Numbered from the stretch's first letter, positions 1 to 13,825 are shown. The stretch: 64,000 nucleotides of DNA from Ecdyonurus torrentis (GCA_949318235.1 OX439136.1:6081665-6145664); one strand, 5' to 3'. The notes: generated by a model from the sequence alone, not told the origin. Translations and numbers: made by a program.

Positions 1-36
1 AGACAAAAGCAAAGACAAAGCAAAGCAGTGTTATAA

Positions 37-357
37 CACGTTGATTTTGTATTTATTTTTGTTTATTTTCCTTATTGCGGTTATATCACGTATCTGATGT
101 CACAATGTACCGATGGGGCCGTGGTAGGGGTAAAGAACTTGAGGGAGGGGCTTAAATTTATCACGTGACCAGAGCGGTGACTGTGATTAGCGGTGGTACA
201 TTGTGACGTCAGATACGTGATATAACCGCAAAAAGGACAATAAACGAAAATAAATACAAAATCAACTTGATGGTGTCTAATTCATAGATATTAAGGTATG
301 GTAATTATCAGTTTAGCATTCTAAATGATAAAAAAAGTAAGTTGACAAGGGCTTTAA
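37..357 (-). mobile_element. A-family foldback element, left arm truncated
   Basis: This copy is the reverse complement of the complete A element at 36186-36592, sharing its centre and right arm up to GACAAGGGCT followed by TTAA at 354-357. The arms read ACGTTGATTTTGTATTTATTT and its complement, with a GATACGTGATATAACCGC block on the right. The centre carries CACGTG and TGACGTCA. About 75 bp of the outer left arm is replaced by unrelated sequence. Confidence 0.8.
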
Positions 358-775
358 ATCCGATCTTTATAGAATTTTAGAAGAAGAAAAAAACTATTAG
401 TATTTTCTTGCAGCTTATTAAATTAAAGCGAGGAAAAAAATGTAAAAGCACTCTCATATAAGTAACAAAAACAGAGAAAAAAATTGTATATATATTATAT
501 ATATTTATGTTAAAGTAAGATAAATAGTTATAATAACAGTCAACTACTTTTACATTTAAAAACTAGAAAACTCAATTTGTATCTTTGTCTTCTTATACAA
601 TATACTTTTAAATAGATTATTGTCATATTGAGTTACAAAAGAAGAAAAAGAAAAAAAGTTAGTATTATGTTATATTAACCCCCCTGTGTTGAAAAAAAAA
701 CTTTTTTTATTATTTTATTTTCAAAGGGAGAATGTGAGAAAAACAAAGTAATTTACATTGAAAAGTTTTTGTCGC

Positions 776-778
<3 letters not shown>

Positions 779-822
<44 letters not shown>
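779..822. repeat. (TC)n microsatellite
   Basis: 44 bp perfect dinucleotide tract. Confidence 0.95.
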
Positions 823-824
<2 letters not shown>

Positions 825-1087
825 GTATATGGTATCAGTAACTTCACTGCTCCGCGATAACTTGATTAAACCTAAGAGTATTGATTACTTTATATAGAAC
901 TGAGAGATAAAGAGAGTAGAGAAATGTATCATTGGGACATATACAAAAAGTTACTGTGTTTGAAAACACAATTATATTATGTAAATTTTATCACATATAA
1001 AACTTATATAATTTTATCTATATATTTGTAATAACTTGGTCTTTTTTTCTTTTTTTTTAATAATAATTATATAATTACTAAAATACA

Positions 1088-1405
1088 CGGGGTTACAACA
1101 TGTCGTTTTCAATGTTAGATAACGAGAAGAACTGTTTATTGACTTTCATTTGATGGCCCAAAGCCCTCCCGTAGCCCCATGGTAGCCCTTCAAACTTGCG
1201 TTCATCCTGCGAGATATGCAACCTGCTACAACATTTTCTATAGTAAAGCCGTAACTATGACGTAAAAGATACGATACAGGTTGCATATATCGCAGGATGA
1301 TCACGAGTTTGCGGGGCTATGGAAGGGCAATCGGGCAATCACATGTGAATTTATGAGCAGTTGTTCTCATGATCTTACATTGAAGAAACCATGTTGTATC
1401 CCCTG
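1088..1405. mobile_element. Foldback element B (about 318 bp)
   Basis: The left arm begins GGGGTTACAACATG and the right arm ends CATGTTGTATCCCC. The arms remain complementary inward through CATCCTGCGA.ATATGCAACCTG for about 130 bp each. There is no ORF. A single copy is seen in this window; the terminal CAGGGG-like bases would suit a hAT-type element, but no clear 8 bp duplication is visible. Confidence 0.75.
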
Positions 1406-1996
1406 AACTTTCTCTTTAAGGTGAATATGACATTTACGCATTAAATATTTATTAATTTTTCCCAACAATATTACTTTGGAAAAAAATAATACTGGGTAAT
1501 AAGATGTACGGTATTTATCTACGGTATTAAGTATCTTTTGTCCATACGTTTCTCTAACTCTAAAATTTTATCATCAATAGCTTTTTAAAATAAAATTGAT
1601 ATATAATTTAAAAGGGGTTAACTTGTAAAGTCAGGATATAAGTAACTTCACGACTTAATTTTTTACTTCTACAATACTGCTTCCATTAAAAATAATTTTA
1701 ACTTTGAAATTCAAATTTTGATTTTAAAAGAAATCATTACATGAAAATTTATTTATCTTATATTAATGATGAAATTTAAAGGAAATTACTAAATAATGAG
1801 TCTCTTTTGTTCAATAAAAAAAAAGAATCTTAAATTGTGATTAAAATTGCAAATATAAATATTCAAATGAATTGTTTTAGAATTTAAATATGTATAATTA
1901 TTTCTTAAAAATTGAAAATGCTAAGGCAGTGTTCAAAGTAAAATGTTACAGTTAAAAGTAAAATATAGTAAAAACTACTGTGATTTTTTTTAAATG

Positions 1997-2025
1997 TTTT
2001 TTTTTTTTTTTTTTTTTTTTTTTTT
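1997..2025. repeat. Poly-T tract
   Basis: About 29 bases of T. Confidence 0.9.
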
Positions 2026-2170
2026 GTAGATCTTATACTCGCATTCAATTTTTTCCCCCATTTTTCTTTTCCCGAGATACATACATCAAATAATGTTTTA
2101 GGGAATTTAGAGAGAATAATAATGAATGAATGAATATTATTCTATTTAATTCTTTTACAGTAAAACATCT

Positions 2171-2209
2171 TCTTCTTCTTCTTCTTCTTTTTTTTTTTTT
2201 TTTTTTTTT
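2171..2209. repeat. (TTC)n followed by poly-T
   Basis: Trinucleotide run grading into a homopolymer. Confidence 0.9.
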
Positions 2210-2952
2210 CAAACAATTGATCAGTATTGCACTATAAATCCACGTATACAGATATATTTGCAATATCAATTTGTTATTTGTTTCCACATTAAAAATTCAT
2301 GTATTAAAATAAAGATTGCATGCAATAAAATTTATGACCCAAAAGAAATATTGCAACGTTTATGAACACGACTGCATAGTAAATTTTAAATGCATTTGTT
2401 TTAGCTCAACTTTAATAAAAATTAAAAAAAACTACTTAGAAATAATTTAGATAGTAATACTGCATCAATAATTTCTGTTATATAGAAAAGTTTACACAAT
2501 ATATTTTCACAAGTAAAAGAGAGAGAAAAAAATTCTAATGCAAGAGTATTAGCAAAAACCACTGATTATAGTGCAAAGCTTTTACTAATACTAATATAAA
2601 TTTAAACAAAGTTGTCTATTAAGCTTTTATACCTTATACTTATACTATATAATACTTTAGTTTCTACATTATGGTTCACTGATAATAATCTATAAACTAA
2701 ACTAAACTTTGCTAATGCGCATGCAATTCTTGGAGAATAAGATATATGTTTGTGCTGCAGTAACGTTATATATTATGTATATAGCTTAACAAGTATGCTA
2801 TTATGAGCATGCATTTTAGTTTGAAACAAAAGTGCGGAATAATATGTGTTGAAATTTCAGATTGTTTGTTGTGAACATGGTTTAGATTTATTAATACACA
2901 TGAAAACTTTTGATAATTGGGTTAGGCATTACTTAGATAAGTAAATTCTATA

Positions 2953-3030
2953 CTCTCTGTCTGTGTCTGTGTCTGTGTCTCTGTCTCTGTCTCTGTCTCT
3001 GTCTCTGTCTCTGTCTCTGTCTCTGTCTCT

Positions 3031-3102
<72 letters not shown>
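2953..3102. repeat. Compound (TCTG)/(TCTCTG)n and (TC)n tract
   Basis: About 150 bp: CTGTGT units, then CTCTGT hexamers, then pure TC, which suggests stepwise homogenisation. Confidence 0.95.
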
Positions 3103-3107
<5 letters not shown>

Positions 3108-3366
3108 AGATCTAAGGACACTTAAATTAAAGTTTATTTCTTAAAAGATTTCCTTTTTTTTATTAATTTGTCGGCGTTTGTTTTTTCTTTCAGATTTCTA
3201 AATCACTAAAAGTACGAAAAATATATATTTTCATCTATATTTTTTTATATTACATAAAAAAGTTTTGGTAAAAATGTTTTAAAAAACCTGAAAAAAAAAT
3301 CAAGAATATTATATTTCAAGAATGTTTCTAAGCATGTTTTTTTCGTTAAAAACAAACAAACTAGAT

Positions 3367-3404
3367 TTGATTGATTGATGGATTGATGGATGGATTGATT
3401 GATT
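3367..3404. repeat. (GATT/GATG)n tetranucleotide tract
   Basis: Imperfect TTGA/TGGA units. Confidence 0.85.
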
Positions 3405-3814
3405 TCAATAAGCATTAATAAAAAATTATAAAACACCACACCATTAAAATTTTATATTCAAGTGCATGTATGATTGTATTTTTCAGAGACTCATTAAATT
3501 TTATGCTATTTCTTCTTGACAAATCCTTCCTTGTACTGCTCTGTCAAGATATAGTAAATCACAATATTATTTTTCATTATCACAGGAAGCAGGCTTATAC
3601 AAGAACATAAAATTTTACTATATTATATAATATGATAATAAAATGCATTCATATACAAAGACTTTAATACTCCATATAAATATAATTTTATATTCTCAGT
3701 GAAATAGAATATAATTTTATATGACAGTTTCTCTACTATTTCTTTAAAACTACGATTTGTAATATTATACACGTGTAAAAAGAAAATCACAACCGATCTT
3801 TTCGCGTCAAAATG

Positions 3815-4200
3815 AATAATAATAATAATAATAATAATAGATCTTTATTTAAGGCGCATAAAGGGCTTTTTCAACCCTATTACATGAACCTTGGCTAAAA
3901 CAAATGCCAATATAATTATACATAAAAACATAATTTATTATACAATAATCAAACAATTTTCAACTATTAGGTGGACGCATACTCATCCTAGTGACTTATG
4001 AGCCAGCTCAATCACAATTTTATTTCAACAAAATTAACACAGTGTAAATATAACGGAATTTTATTTCAACACAACATTATTTTAATAAATGAAGCTTCTC
4101 TTTACTTTACAAATTTCCAATGAATGAACGATCTACACTTTACAAAGTACCTGAAGCTTCTGATATATAAAACAGGTGTATGAAACTTCAGGTATCCACA
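3815..4200 (-). mobile_element. Possible truncated LINE 3' end on the minus strand
   Basis: Read on the minus strand, unique sequence ends CTTAAATAAAGATCT and is followed by an (ATT)n tail (3815-3839). This arrangement, an AATAAA-like signal followed by a short tandem tail, is typical of some non-LTR retrotransposon 3' ends. No reverse transcriptase sequence is visible, and the 5' limit is arbitrary. Confidence 0.35.
4148..4194. repeat. Short hairpin
   Basis: TACCTGAAGCTTC and GAAACTTCAGGTA pair with one mismatch around a 21 base loop. Confidence 0.5.
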
Positions 4201-4907
4201 AATTTCAAGATCCACAAGATCATTTCGTTTTTTTAGGAATTTCTGAATAAAAGAAAATAGAAAGCTTTATTTTGAAACGAGAAATTTTAATTTAAACTGT
4301 AAAGCATATTAACTTCTGTAGCACATTCCTACTGGGCTTCACATTACTACTTGTGTACTGCTTTACTACACAGTATACAGTACTGTATAGCATAATAATC
4401 TTGCTGTGGAGCTTTATTTTTGTAGGGGTGAAAAGTAATTTTGCTGTATAATAGTTCTGACAACAAAATTAGCTCTTCAGTCTATGTTGACCATGTAAAT
4501 TTGAATATAACACGATTATTTTATTTTTATTCTGTCCGCATTGTAGACTAAATTTAAAAGTTGCAAAAAAAGAAGAATAAAAATGAATAACATATAATAT
4601 GAAGTATAATTTTTTTTGCGCAGGGAAAACACCACAAGACTTATATATTTACCACGTAGAAAATAAGAGAGTAAAAACTTATTTCCTTTTTTTTTTTTTT
4701 TCTTTTTTTTTTGCGAGTAAAGACAAAAACAAACATACAAGTAAGAAAGCAATCTAAAGTGCGTTGTCCCTAGAGACATGTTACCGCAATCGAAACTCCG
4801 TTCCGTGACAATCCGATCACATTTGGCAAAAATAACACACATGGCTATCTTCAACTAAACTTGACTTTAATAAAGTCTGACTACTTAAACTATGTAGTAT
4901 TAACTTC

Positions 4908-5016
<109 letters not shown>

Positions 5017-5150
5017 TCTTGTTTTATAGACACATACATTTTACACAATTTTTTTGTTTCACTTATTTAATTTTTCCTTTTTCCTCGAGTGATGTCTTGA
5101 TATTTTACTTCAAACTTATCAACACCTCTCTAGTGAAAACAAAACCAATG

Positions 5151-5174
5151 TATATGTATATATATATATATATA
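5151..5174. repeat. (TA)n microsatellite
   Basis: Short tract with one TG interruption. Confidence 0.85.
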
Positions 5175-5624
5175 AACTCTACGTGAATAAATAAATTTAT
5201 CTCTATACTTACAAGCACGGTAAGAGTAAATAGCGTAATTTATGCTGCATTTATGTCATTATAGCATAAATAACACTAAATTAGAAACCACAAATAATTA
5301 TGATGTACAGTATAATATTTATGGGATTATAATATAGAATTTGAGAAGTATAGAATACATTATGCTATATTTAACATGTGCTGAATAATATGCACAATTA
5401 TTCGCGGGTATTTATAAACATATATATTTTTTGTCCGTGAACAAGTGTATTTTTTATATTAACATAACCGTAAATAATGCTATTTTTTTAAGTTTAAAAA
5501 GTAAGTAGCCTTGTTGAAATTTAAAATTGTCATTATTGTAAGCTGATAAATTGTAACAGAATTTCTTTCCGTGTTGCAAAATTAACACAATTCTACGCTG
5601 AGAAATTTTTTTTTATTTTTTTTT

Positions 5625-5948
5625 TTAAGGCGTAGAACAATTTGAAACAAAAACATGTCTAGTATCCTAACATATCTAAATATCAACGTTTATTTAGACG
5701 GAGTCATTGATTTATGATTTATTTTCCATTCACAAAATCACAACTGCGGGTTTGTGACGTCACAGCTCACTAGTCCACGCGCGTGGAAACAAGTGAGCTG
5801 TGATTTCACAAACCCGCAGCTGCCATTTTTGGGAATGGAAGATAAGTAAGAAATCAATGACTCCGGCCAAATTAACATTGATATTTACTATTTTGGTATG
5901 TTAGAATATTAAGGCAAGTTTTTTGTTCAAGGTGTTCTACGCCTTTAA
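5625..5948. mobile_element. C-family foldback element with TTAA ends
   Basis: The arms start TTAAGGCGTAGAACA and end TGTTCTACGCCTTTAA. Complementarity continues through ATTGATTT..TTATTTTCCATTC and ACAAACCCGCA..GTGACGTCACAGCTCACT to a centre with CACGCGCGTGG. The whole 324 bp can fold into one hairpin. Flanking TTAA at both ends and the absence of coding sequence mark it as a MITE. Confidence 0.85.
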
Positions 5949-7130
5949 CTAAATCGATACGCAAATTAAATTGAGAATTTGAATTAAGGACGAAAAGCTG
6001 TCTTATTTGTGTGGGAAAAAATAATAACAATTATAATAGTAAAAAAATGAATGCATACTAGAAAATGTTACCCATCTCTCTCTCTCTCTCCATCTCTCAT
6101 CACAACATTTCAATATTCAGAAATATTGTTTTTTTTGTCCTTATACATTTACTAAAATCTACAACTGCTTTAATTAAATTATATACATATTTCTTATAAA
6201 TAAACACATAATATAAATGATATACATTACAAAAAAAAACTCTAATTAATTGTATTTCATAATAATATTAATTAAATTACCAAGTATAAAACAAAAACAT
6301 TTGAAGATATATTGAAGTAAAAACCACGCCTAAATGTTGTCAATAGTTGATTAAAACGAATCCTATTATATGATTGCAAAACGAAGAAGGTTTTATAAAA
6401 TTTATTACTGTAAGTTTAAGATGAATGCCAAGTAATCAAGTAGCAAAAGTCACTAGCTCTTATGTTTTTTCTAAACGACAATTAATCTTATAACAAGAAG
6501 AAAAAAAGGACATAGAAAATGCTCTATCACTTTGTGCATTGTGTTAAATAACATAAAAAATATATAATTTTATTGAAGAGAGTTTATAAAGGTTGAGTAG
6601 GGTTTTGAAGAAGAATTTATGATTAAGTTTGTCAATTTTCTTTTCTTTTTACTATTATTATTTTTATTTATTGTTGTGTTTGTTAGCCGTGCAACCTTAG
6701 GTGGTGTGGTAAAACCATAGAAAACCCAAAATTCTTATTCTTTAGCATTTCAAAACCATGTTTTAATATTTTTTTTTTATCTCCGATACTTAAAACACGT
6801 CTAAAACCAGAGGTTGTCATTACATATCAAAATAGTTAAATATATATATTTTTGTTATTGCAATTATGAAAGTACGTGCAGAATTAGGAAAACTTAGTTA
6901 TAGAAACCTTTGCTTTTTTTTTTTTTTTTTTTTTGTTGCTGTTTTATGTTTTATTTTAATTAGTCCACTCCAATAGTGTAATGACAATTTTCAAAATGCT
7001 CATCAAAGGAATTTTTTCCCTTCGCTTTTTTTATTTTTTACTATTGGTGATTTAAAAAAAAGGGGACAGGAAAATTTCACCCTAATTTATTTGTTTAAGA
7101 TTTTATGTATAGATTTGATACTAACTTCTC

Positions 7131-7253
<123 letters not shown>

Positions 7254-7275
7254 CTCTCTCTGTCTGTCCCTTTTT

Positions 7276-7586
7276 CCAAAATCTAAAAAGGAAAGTTCCT
7301 AATTTTTTGATGCCATCTTAAAGTTAATAATAACAGCTACCCTTGATAAAAATTTGAGCACCCGTGACCATCAGATAAGAGAGAAATTAATTATTGAAAT
7401 TAACATGGGCTCTTATGGGACTAAAACTTCAGAAAAATAATAATTCAAAATCTATCATGGTGACCCCCCAAAATTTTTACACTTTTTAAGTTATCTTACC
7501 CTAATCTATCACTGTGTTAAATTTCAGATTTTTCCTCTTTTATAACTTTTTAGTCAAATCCCGCAGTAGCTGATTTCCCGCCTTAA
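7276..7586 (-). mobile_element. G-family element, one end lost
   Basis: Reverse-complement match to the copy at 58231-58572, sharing CCCGTGACCATCAGATAAGA, GGGCTCTTATGGGACTAA and the terminal CTGATTTCCCGCCTTAA. The other end is missing close to the preceding (TC)n tract. The middle is also related to element F at 50035-50375. Confidence 0.8.
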
Positions 7587-7646
7587 AGGATTCACAACAA
7601 AATTGTCAACACATTTTAAAATTACACTAGGGCTTTTATCTTAAAA

Positions 7647-7772
<126 letters not shown>

Positions 7773-8708
7773 GATAAGCTAAGAACAAAAATTGGTTTTT
7801 CTTTGAAGAAAATTAGATCGTTCACTTTGCTAAAATCTTGTATGTATAGATTACTCAAGTAAAATTAATCTTTGAATTTAATGCGTATGACATCTTAAAC
7901 AATATAAAGTAATCAATATCAATTTTCAACTGCTTTTTAGTCTTGAATATTAAGACGAAGAAGTGGTGTGTATACAATGTAAGTATTATTGAAACATTTT
8001 AATTGTTTCTTAATTAAGAAAATTTTACTTACTCTGCGTATTAAATTAATCTTTTGTGTCATTGTGTTATTAGTTATTATATAACTTTTTTATAGCTTCA
8101 AATTTATTCAAAAGTATTATTTGAGATTATAAATAATACTATATTTTAAACAATTATTTAACAAATTACATTACATTTATATACAATAAATAATTATTAT
8201 TTTATATACTTATAATATAGTTAGTTGTTAATTTGCAAAAACTCGGTGTTTTAAATTTATGGTTAATTATGTATAATATGCTATATGGAAAAAAAAAATA
8301 AAATAAAGGAAATTTGTTAATTTTTGTTTCTTTATTTTTCTATTTTACTGATATTCTTGTGTTTTCTTAGGTCAATCAGATGTGCACTTAAATTTCAAAT
8401 TAAAATTTGTTTATATATTAAGAGTTTTAGTTATAACAGTATTAATAACATGCAATTGTGTTCTAATTTTAAGTTGAGGGTTGAATTTTATGACAATTTT
8501 TATGGCATCATCAATGAATAGTCTCTATATCTCTCTCTCTCTCAGCCATTATACTATTATTTTATTAAAAATATTATAATTATGAATACACAATCATTTT
8601 TAAGTTTTGCAATTAAATACCCCCACTTTATAACATTGAAAGGTAAAAATAATATTAAAAATATGAAATTGAATGAAAAGTTAGATATAATACTGTAACG
8701 CCCGTTTC

Positions 8709-8752
8709 TCTCCCTCCCTCTCTCTCTCTCTCTCTCTCGTTCTCTCTCTCTC
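8709..8752. repeat. Interrupted (TC)n tract
   Basis: Two TC runs separated by CGTTC. Confidence 0.85.
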
Positions 8753-9610
8753 TATGAAGAAAAAATTATTTCATGCGGAAAAAAGGAAGCAAGAACCGGA
8801 AACAAAGATGGAAACGAAAAAACAACACATATCGTAGAGAGCAGAAAAAATATATAAAAAAATGTAGTAAAATAATAAGAAGAAAAAAAGTATGAAACAC
8901 AGAATGTTCGCGATATTGGTTTCCGTTATTGTGTGTTGGAATAAAACGAAATTTCTTCTTTTTTTTTTTTTTTTTTTCAATAACATCTATGTTTTCTTCT
9001 CTATCAATAACTCTGTTGTTTCTTTCTCTTTTTTTTTATCAATTTTTCTTTTTGATATTAATTACAAAGTTTTCTTTCGTGTAACATCCTTATAATAAAA
9101 GTTTTTAATCGATTTTTATTTTCTTTATTTCATTTTTTTTTTTTTTTTTTTTTTTTCATCTTTTATACTTTTGTTGGATTTTTATTATAGTACTTCAATC
9201 AAGAACTTTAGTACTTTAGCAAACTTTAGATTGCAATTAGTGATTGCATACCCAATTAATTAATTTAATAAATTAAAGATTGTATTGTAAAACTTAAAAT
9301 GATTTTTACCCTAATGATGACGATCCATTATAATCCGTTTGTGCTAACGGTAATTTATATCGGTAATCTGCTAATTTTTTATCCTTTAAAATTGCCGGAC
9401 AATAAACTTTTTGAGCGATTTTTGCGACAACTGCTGCAGTTGGAACAGAGAAATATAAGTGACTCACAAAATTTACACTTTTACGTGTTTTAATTTAAAT
9501 AATTGTTGATCAAACATTATATTACCTGGTAAAAAAGTTATAATGAAATCACTTTTTTTTTTTACAAGAAATACAAATCTTAAATTCTTATTTGAAAATT
9601 AACTATAGTT

Positions 9611-9720
9611 TAATGGTCACACCATAAACTATTATTAAATTTGGGAGGGTCTTACCGGCTTATAATATAAGCCAGTAAATCGAAAGTCACCCCGGGGGGT
9701 TGGTAATGTTGTGACCAGTA
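9611..9720. mobile_element. Short inverted-repeat element (about 110 bp)
   Basis: TGGTCACACCAT and ATGTTGTGACCA form terminal repeats with one mismatch. An inner pair TACCGGCTTAT / ATAAGCCAGTA meets at the centre. Includes CCCCGGGGGG. Likely a small MITE; a single copy seen. Confidence 0.5.
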
Positions 9721-10150
9721 TTTATGCAATTATAATTATTATTAGATCTCTAGATTGTTTAAATTTTTGGTTATTATAGATTAATCTTATTATTATATAT
9801 ATTTTTTAATTCATTATACAATACCAAACAAACCAACGTAAAACCTTATCGGTTGGTTCAGCAAGTTAACATAATAAAGAAATATTTTTAACAAATTTTT
9901 TTTTTTATTAATTTCATCTATTACAAATTTCTGTTTTAATTTCTTTTAAATTGATGTTGCATTTTATGAATTTGGTAAAAGAGGAGAGCTAAAGTTAAAG
10001 AGAAAAAAATTAAACAATTTGAAGTTATTATTTAGTTACATCAGAAAAAATCAATAAAAATGGAAAAAAAAAGTAGAAGATGAAAAAAAAAATGTTTCTT
10101 TATCACAAATTAAAAAAAAAAACATGTTTACTAATGATGATATGTATCAT

Positions 10151-10291
10151 TTTATTTCATTTCATTTCATTTCATTTCATTTCATTTCATTTCATTTCAT
10201 TTCATTTCATTTCATTTCATATCATATCATATCATATCATATCATATCATATCATATCATATCATATCATTTCATTCATTCATTCATTCAT
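10151..10291. repeat. Pentamer array (TTTCA)n to (TATCA)n to (TTCA)n
   Basis: About 14 TTTCA units, then about 10 TATCA units, then TTCA tetramers. Confidence 0.95.
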
Positions 10292-10598
10292 TTTTTTTAC
10301 AATTATATAACATTATTATACACACAAACGCACACACATTTTTAAAACTTATTATACATCGTGAAAAAAAAAAGAAGTTATTTCCTTTAATCCTTCTTTT
10401 GTTGAATAAAATCAAATAGTTATACTAGACTGTGTATAAGAAATCTTCTAATATAAAATTGCAAAAGCTCGTCGAGTTAAAACTATGGAGATAGTATTAC
10501 AAATAAAAACTCTCTCTTTCTCTCTCTCTCTCTCTTTTAATGTAATTTCAGTATAATAAATATTGGATCTTTGTAATGATACTTAACATTAATCCCTT

Positions 10599-10602
<4 letters not shown>

Positions 10603-10641
<39 letters not shown>
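10603..10641. repeat. Poly-A tract
   Basis: 39 bases of A. Confidence 0.95.
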
Positions 10642-10645
<4 letters not shown>

Positions 10646-11786
10646 CTTCTAGATTGTATGGGTGAAGAAAGCTAAATGAATTTAATGTCATTTTCATTGC
10701 TTTTTTTTTTAAAGTTTCTAAGAAAACAAAACAAACTTGCTGACAATAGACGCAACAAGCTATTGCTAAATTAATAGACCTACATTTTTTTCAACATCAG
10801 ATTTATATCCTTTTATGTTAAAAATATAATATAAAAATATTTGTAATTAAATTTATTAATATTTTGTATAGTATGGAAATATTTTTTTTGCTGTGCTGTA
10901 TGTTTATTAAAAAAAGGAAAGTTAGAAATTATAAATTTTTTAATATATTATAACTGCTTACATTTAAAATTGATTTAAAAGATTTAGCAAGTCTGCTTAT
11001 TATATATATAATAATATATTCTTTTCAAATATAAATTTTAAACTAGTAATTTCTCACCTTTCATGCTTAAAAAAATAAAACATAAAATTAATAAGCTTAA
11101 CATTTTTCAACGTTCATTAAATTATAAATAAACTATGACAGATTCAATTATCAACATATTGTCCAAAATAAATAAATAAATAAAAAACAAAAAATGAAAA
11201 TTTGAACCTTAATCTTAACAACCTTCATCACATATCAACTACTTGTAAAAAATTAAATTTTAAATTGAAAATGACGTTCGCGCTCTTTTATAATCAAAAG
11301 GACATTGATATAATCCGACATTTTGATTGGTTAACGTATATTATATATATAAAATGTTGTAATAAGGTTGAAAAAGGGTTTTTTTGTATGATCCTTTAGT
11401 ATAAAGCTATATATAGTTTTCCCATGGGGTTTTTATACTATCCTCTTCCATAGCTTTCTGTCATAATCTTTACATTTTGCTCTTGTCCACTTTAACATAG
11501 CTTTTCATCCTTCACACATTATACTTTGTCTTAACTTTTGAAGAACTCCTTTTTTAAATTATCATATAAGAACTTATCTGTATGTTTTTTGCTTGAACAT
11601 GAAAGTTTATAGGTTAACATGAGAACAGTGTATAATATAAGAACACTTAAAAAATAAATCCGTGATTTTCCTTTATAAATTCAGTACATAGTTTTCCTTC
11701 TATTACATGATATTGTTTTATAGCATAGGATAAACTTCGTGTTTGGCTAATGGATATATAAACAGGATAGGAAGCTATTGTTGAAG

Positions 11787-11817
<31 letters not shown>
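11787..11817. repeat. Poly-A tract
   Basis: 31 bases of A, directly beside foldback D. Confidence 0.95.
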
Positions 11818-11819
<2 letters not shown>

Positions 11820-11822
<3 letters not shown>

Positions 11823-11994
11823 TTAATGATTTAATTCAAATTTTCGTCGCAACAATGTAAGAATTCAAAATTACGTATATAAAAGTGGCGCTGTAATCTG
11901 TGTGTGAATTTTAAAATTCACACACAGATCGCAGCGCTACTTACATTTTACATTTTGATTGTTGCAGTGAAAATTTGAACTACATCATCGAAGG
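11820..11994. mobile_element. Foldback element D (about 175 bp)
   Basis: The arms are complementary from CCTTAATGAT / ATCATCGAAGG inward. They include TTCAAATTTTC and its complement, then GTGGCGCTGTAATCTGTGTG, and meet at GAATTTTAAAATTC with almost no loop. A poly-A tract sits directly at its left edge (11787-11817). Non-coding; origin as a MITE is inferred. Confidence 0.75.
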
Positions 11995-12011
11995 TTCGTT
12001 TTTAACTTTTT

Positions 12012-12263
12012 AGTATAGGGCTATAACACAGAAGCTCACGACCCTGGTTTGAGCTATTTTCTTTGGGAAATCAGTTTAAAAAAATTAAATATTATTTTTG
12101 TCTTAAACCTCATTAAACCTCTTTAAATTTTGCATTAAACCTCAGCATCAATGATCTCCAAAATATTGCTAAAATAACAAAATGAGTAAATTTTCAATGC
12201 AGCCCATATTATTGAGTAAGCCAGCATGGCTTCTACCATAACATGAATGCATAGACTTTATAG
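12012..12263. mobile_element. H-family element
   Basis: Ends AGTATAGGGCT and GCATAGACTTTATAG are partly complementary. The right half carries the family block CCCATATTATTGAGTAAGCCAGCATGGC..ACATGAATGCAT. The interior has an extra ATTAAACCTC repeat not seen in the other copies. Confidence 0.6.
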
Positions 12264-12464
12264 AACAATTACATGCAAAATATTTTTCTTGCATTGTAAA
12301 ATTACACTATGCCAGAGTGTCACTCTTGGACTGGTTGTTCAGTACTTGATAATATGTAACATTAGTGTATACTTTTGCAAATTGCATGCAAAGTTTAAAA
12401 ATGACGGATAAGTGTATTTTTTTGTTACTTACATTTTCTTATATAAAGTTTTGACACACATAAA

Positions 12465-12467
<3 letters not shown>

Positions 12468-12534
<67 letters not shown>
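12468..12534. repeat. (TA)n microsatellite
   Basis: 67 bp tract. Confidence 0.95.
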
Positions 12535-12541
<7 letters not shown>

Positions 12542-12750
12542 CTGTATTTAACCTGATACCATAGTATTTAATGGGTACTAAAAAGAAAAGGAAAAAAAAG
12601 TTCTATGCAAACGCATTCATAATATGCATAATGCATACTGTGTATTAATGACATAGTTTGTCATTTCATAAAAAAATGTACTTTTTTTTTTTTAGTATTT
12701 AAGTGAGCTTTTCAACGTAATAATTCATTTCTACCAAGACCTACTTTACT

Positions 12751-12759
12751 ATATACATA

Positions 12760-12841
<82 letters not shown>
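12751..12841. repeat. (TA)n microsatellite
   Basis: About 90 bp with early interruptions. Confidence 0.95.
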
Positions 12842-13278
12842 CGCAGGGCAAATTGGTATAATTAATTAATCAAACAATTACATAAAGAATGCATTCAATT
12901 TATTCATTCGCTATAATTCTATAATTACTCAAATTATAATTCATTATTTTGCATTAATTTTTATCTAAATCTCTTCATATTTGTATATCTTATAATAAAA
13001 ATGTATTGTGCGTATCAATGTATTGGGCAAGTGTATATATATAAATGTTTTTGGTTACTTTACTAGTAAACTTAAAGAAAAAAAAAAGCCTTTCAATTAT
13101 TTATTGGTATTATTATATAAATTATAATATATATATAAAATGTATTTAATTCTCATAATAATATTAAATAATTATTAATATTATTTGAATAATTAAATAT
13201 TGTATGACGCATATGAATTTTTTAAGTTATGTAAAGAGAGTATTAAACATCGTATTTTACGTCATAATTTAAATTTTA

Positions 13279-13281
<3 letters not shown>

Positions 13282-13309
<28 letters not shown>
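13282..13309. repeat. Poly-A tract
   Basis: 28 bases of A. Confidence 0.9.
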
Positions 13310-13746
13310 CTGACACGTGTTGTTATTAGTAATATATTTTTAATCTAAAAATCATATAAATATATATAATATAAAACACAACAAATTATTGTAATTTTCT
13401 TATCAAAAACTATGACGTTAAAAGCTTTTTATATTTTATGTTTGTATATATATTGACATCCAGACAAAATAAATATGAATTATTAAGTACTTTTTTTTTT
13501 TTGAATTACCGCATTAAATGAGTGACATTGTCACAATAAATTACTTTCTTTTTTCTTTTTTCTTTTTTTTTTAATGCGTATAAATATTGAAAAAATTTCT
13601 ATTATTTTGTTTAACATCATACATGTTATGACAAGAGTTATTTATTATTCATATACTCTGAATTATTAGGAATTTTTTTAAGTTTATTGTAACAACATAA
13701 AATTTATGTAAACAAGTAAACAAGCTAACAAGTAAAATTAGTTCTT

Positions 13747-13825
13747 CGTTTGTTTTTGTTTGTTTTTGTTTTTGTTTGTTTGTTTGTTTGTTTTTTTGTT
13801 TTGTTTTTTTTGTTTTGTTTTTTTT
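13747..13825. repeat. (TTTG)n and T-rich tract
   Basis: Irregular TTTG/TTTTTG units. Confidence 0.85.

Noticed and set aside
10151..10291. Possible CRISPR-like or satellite array
   Set aside because: Units are five bases without spacers: a microsatellite.
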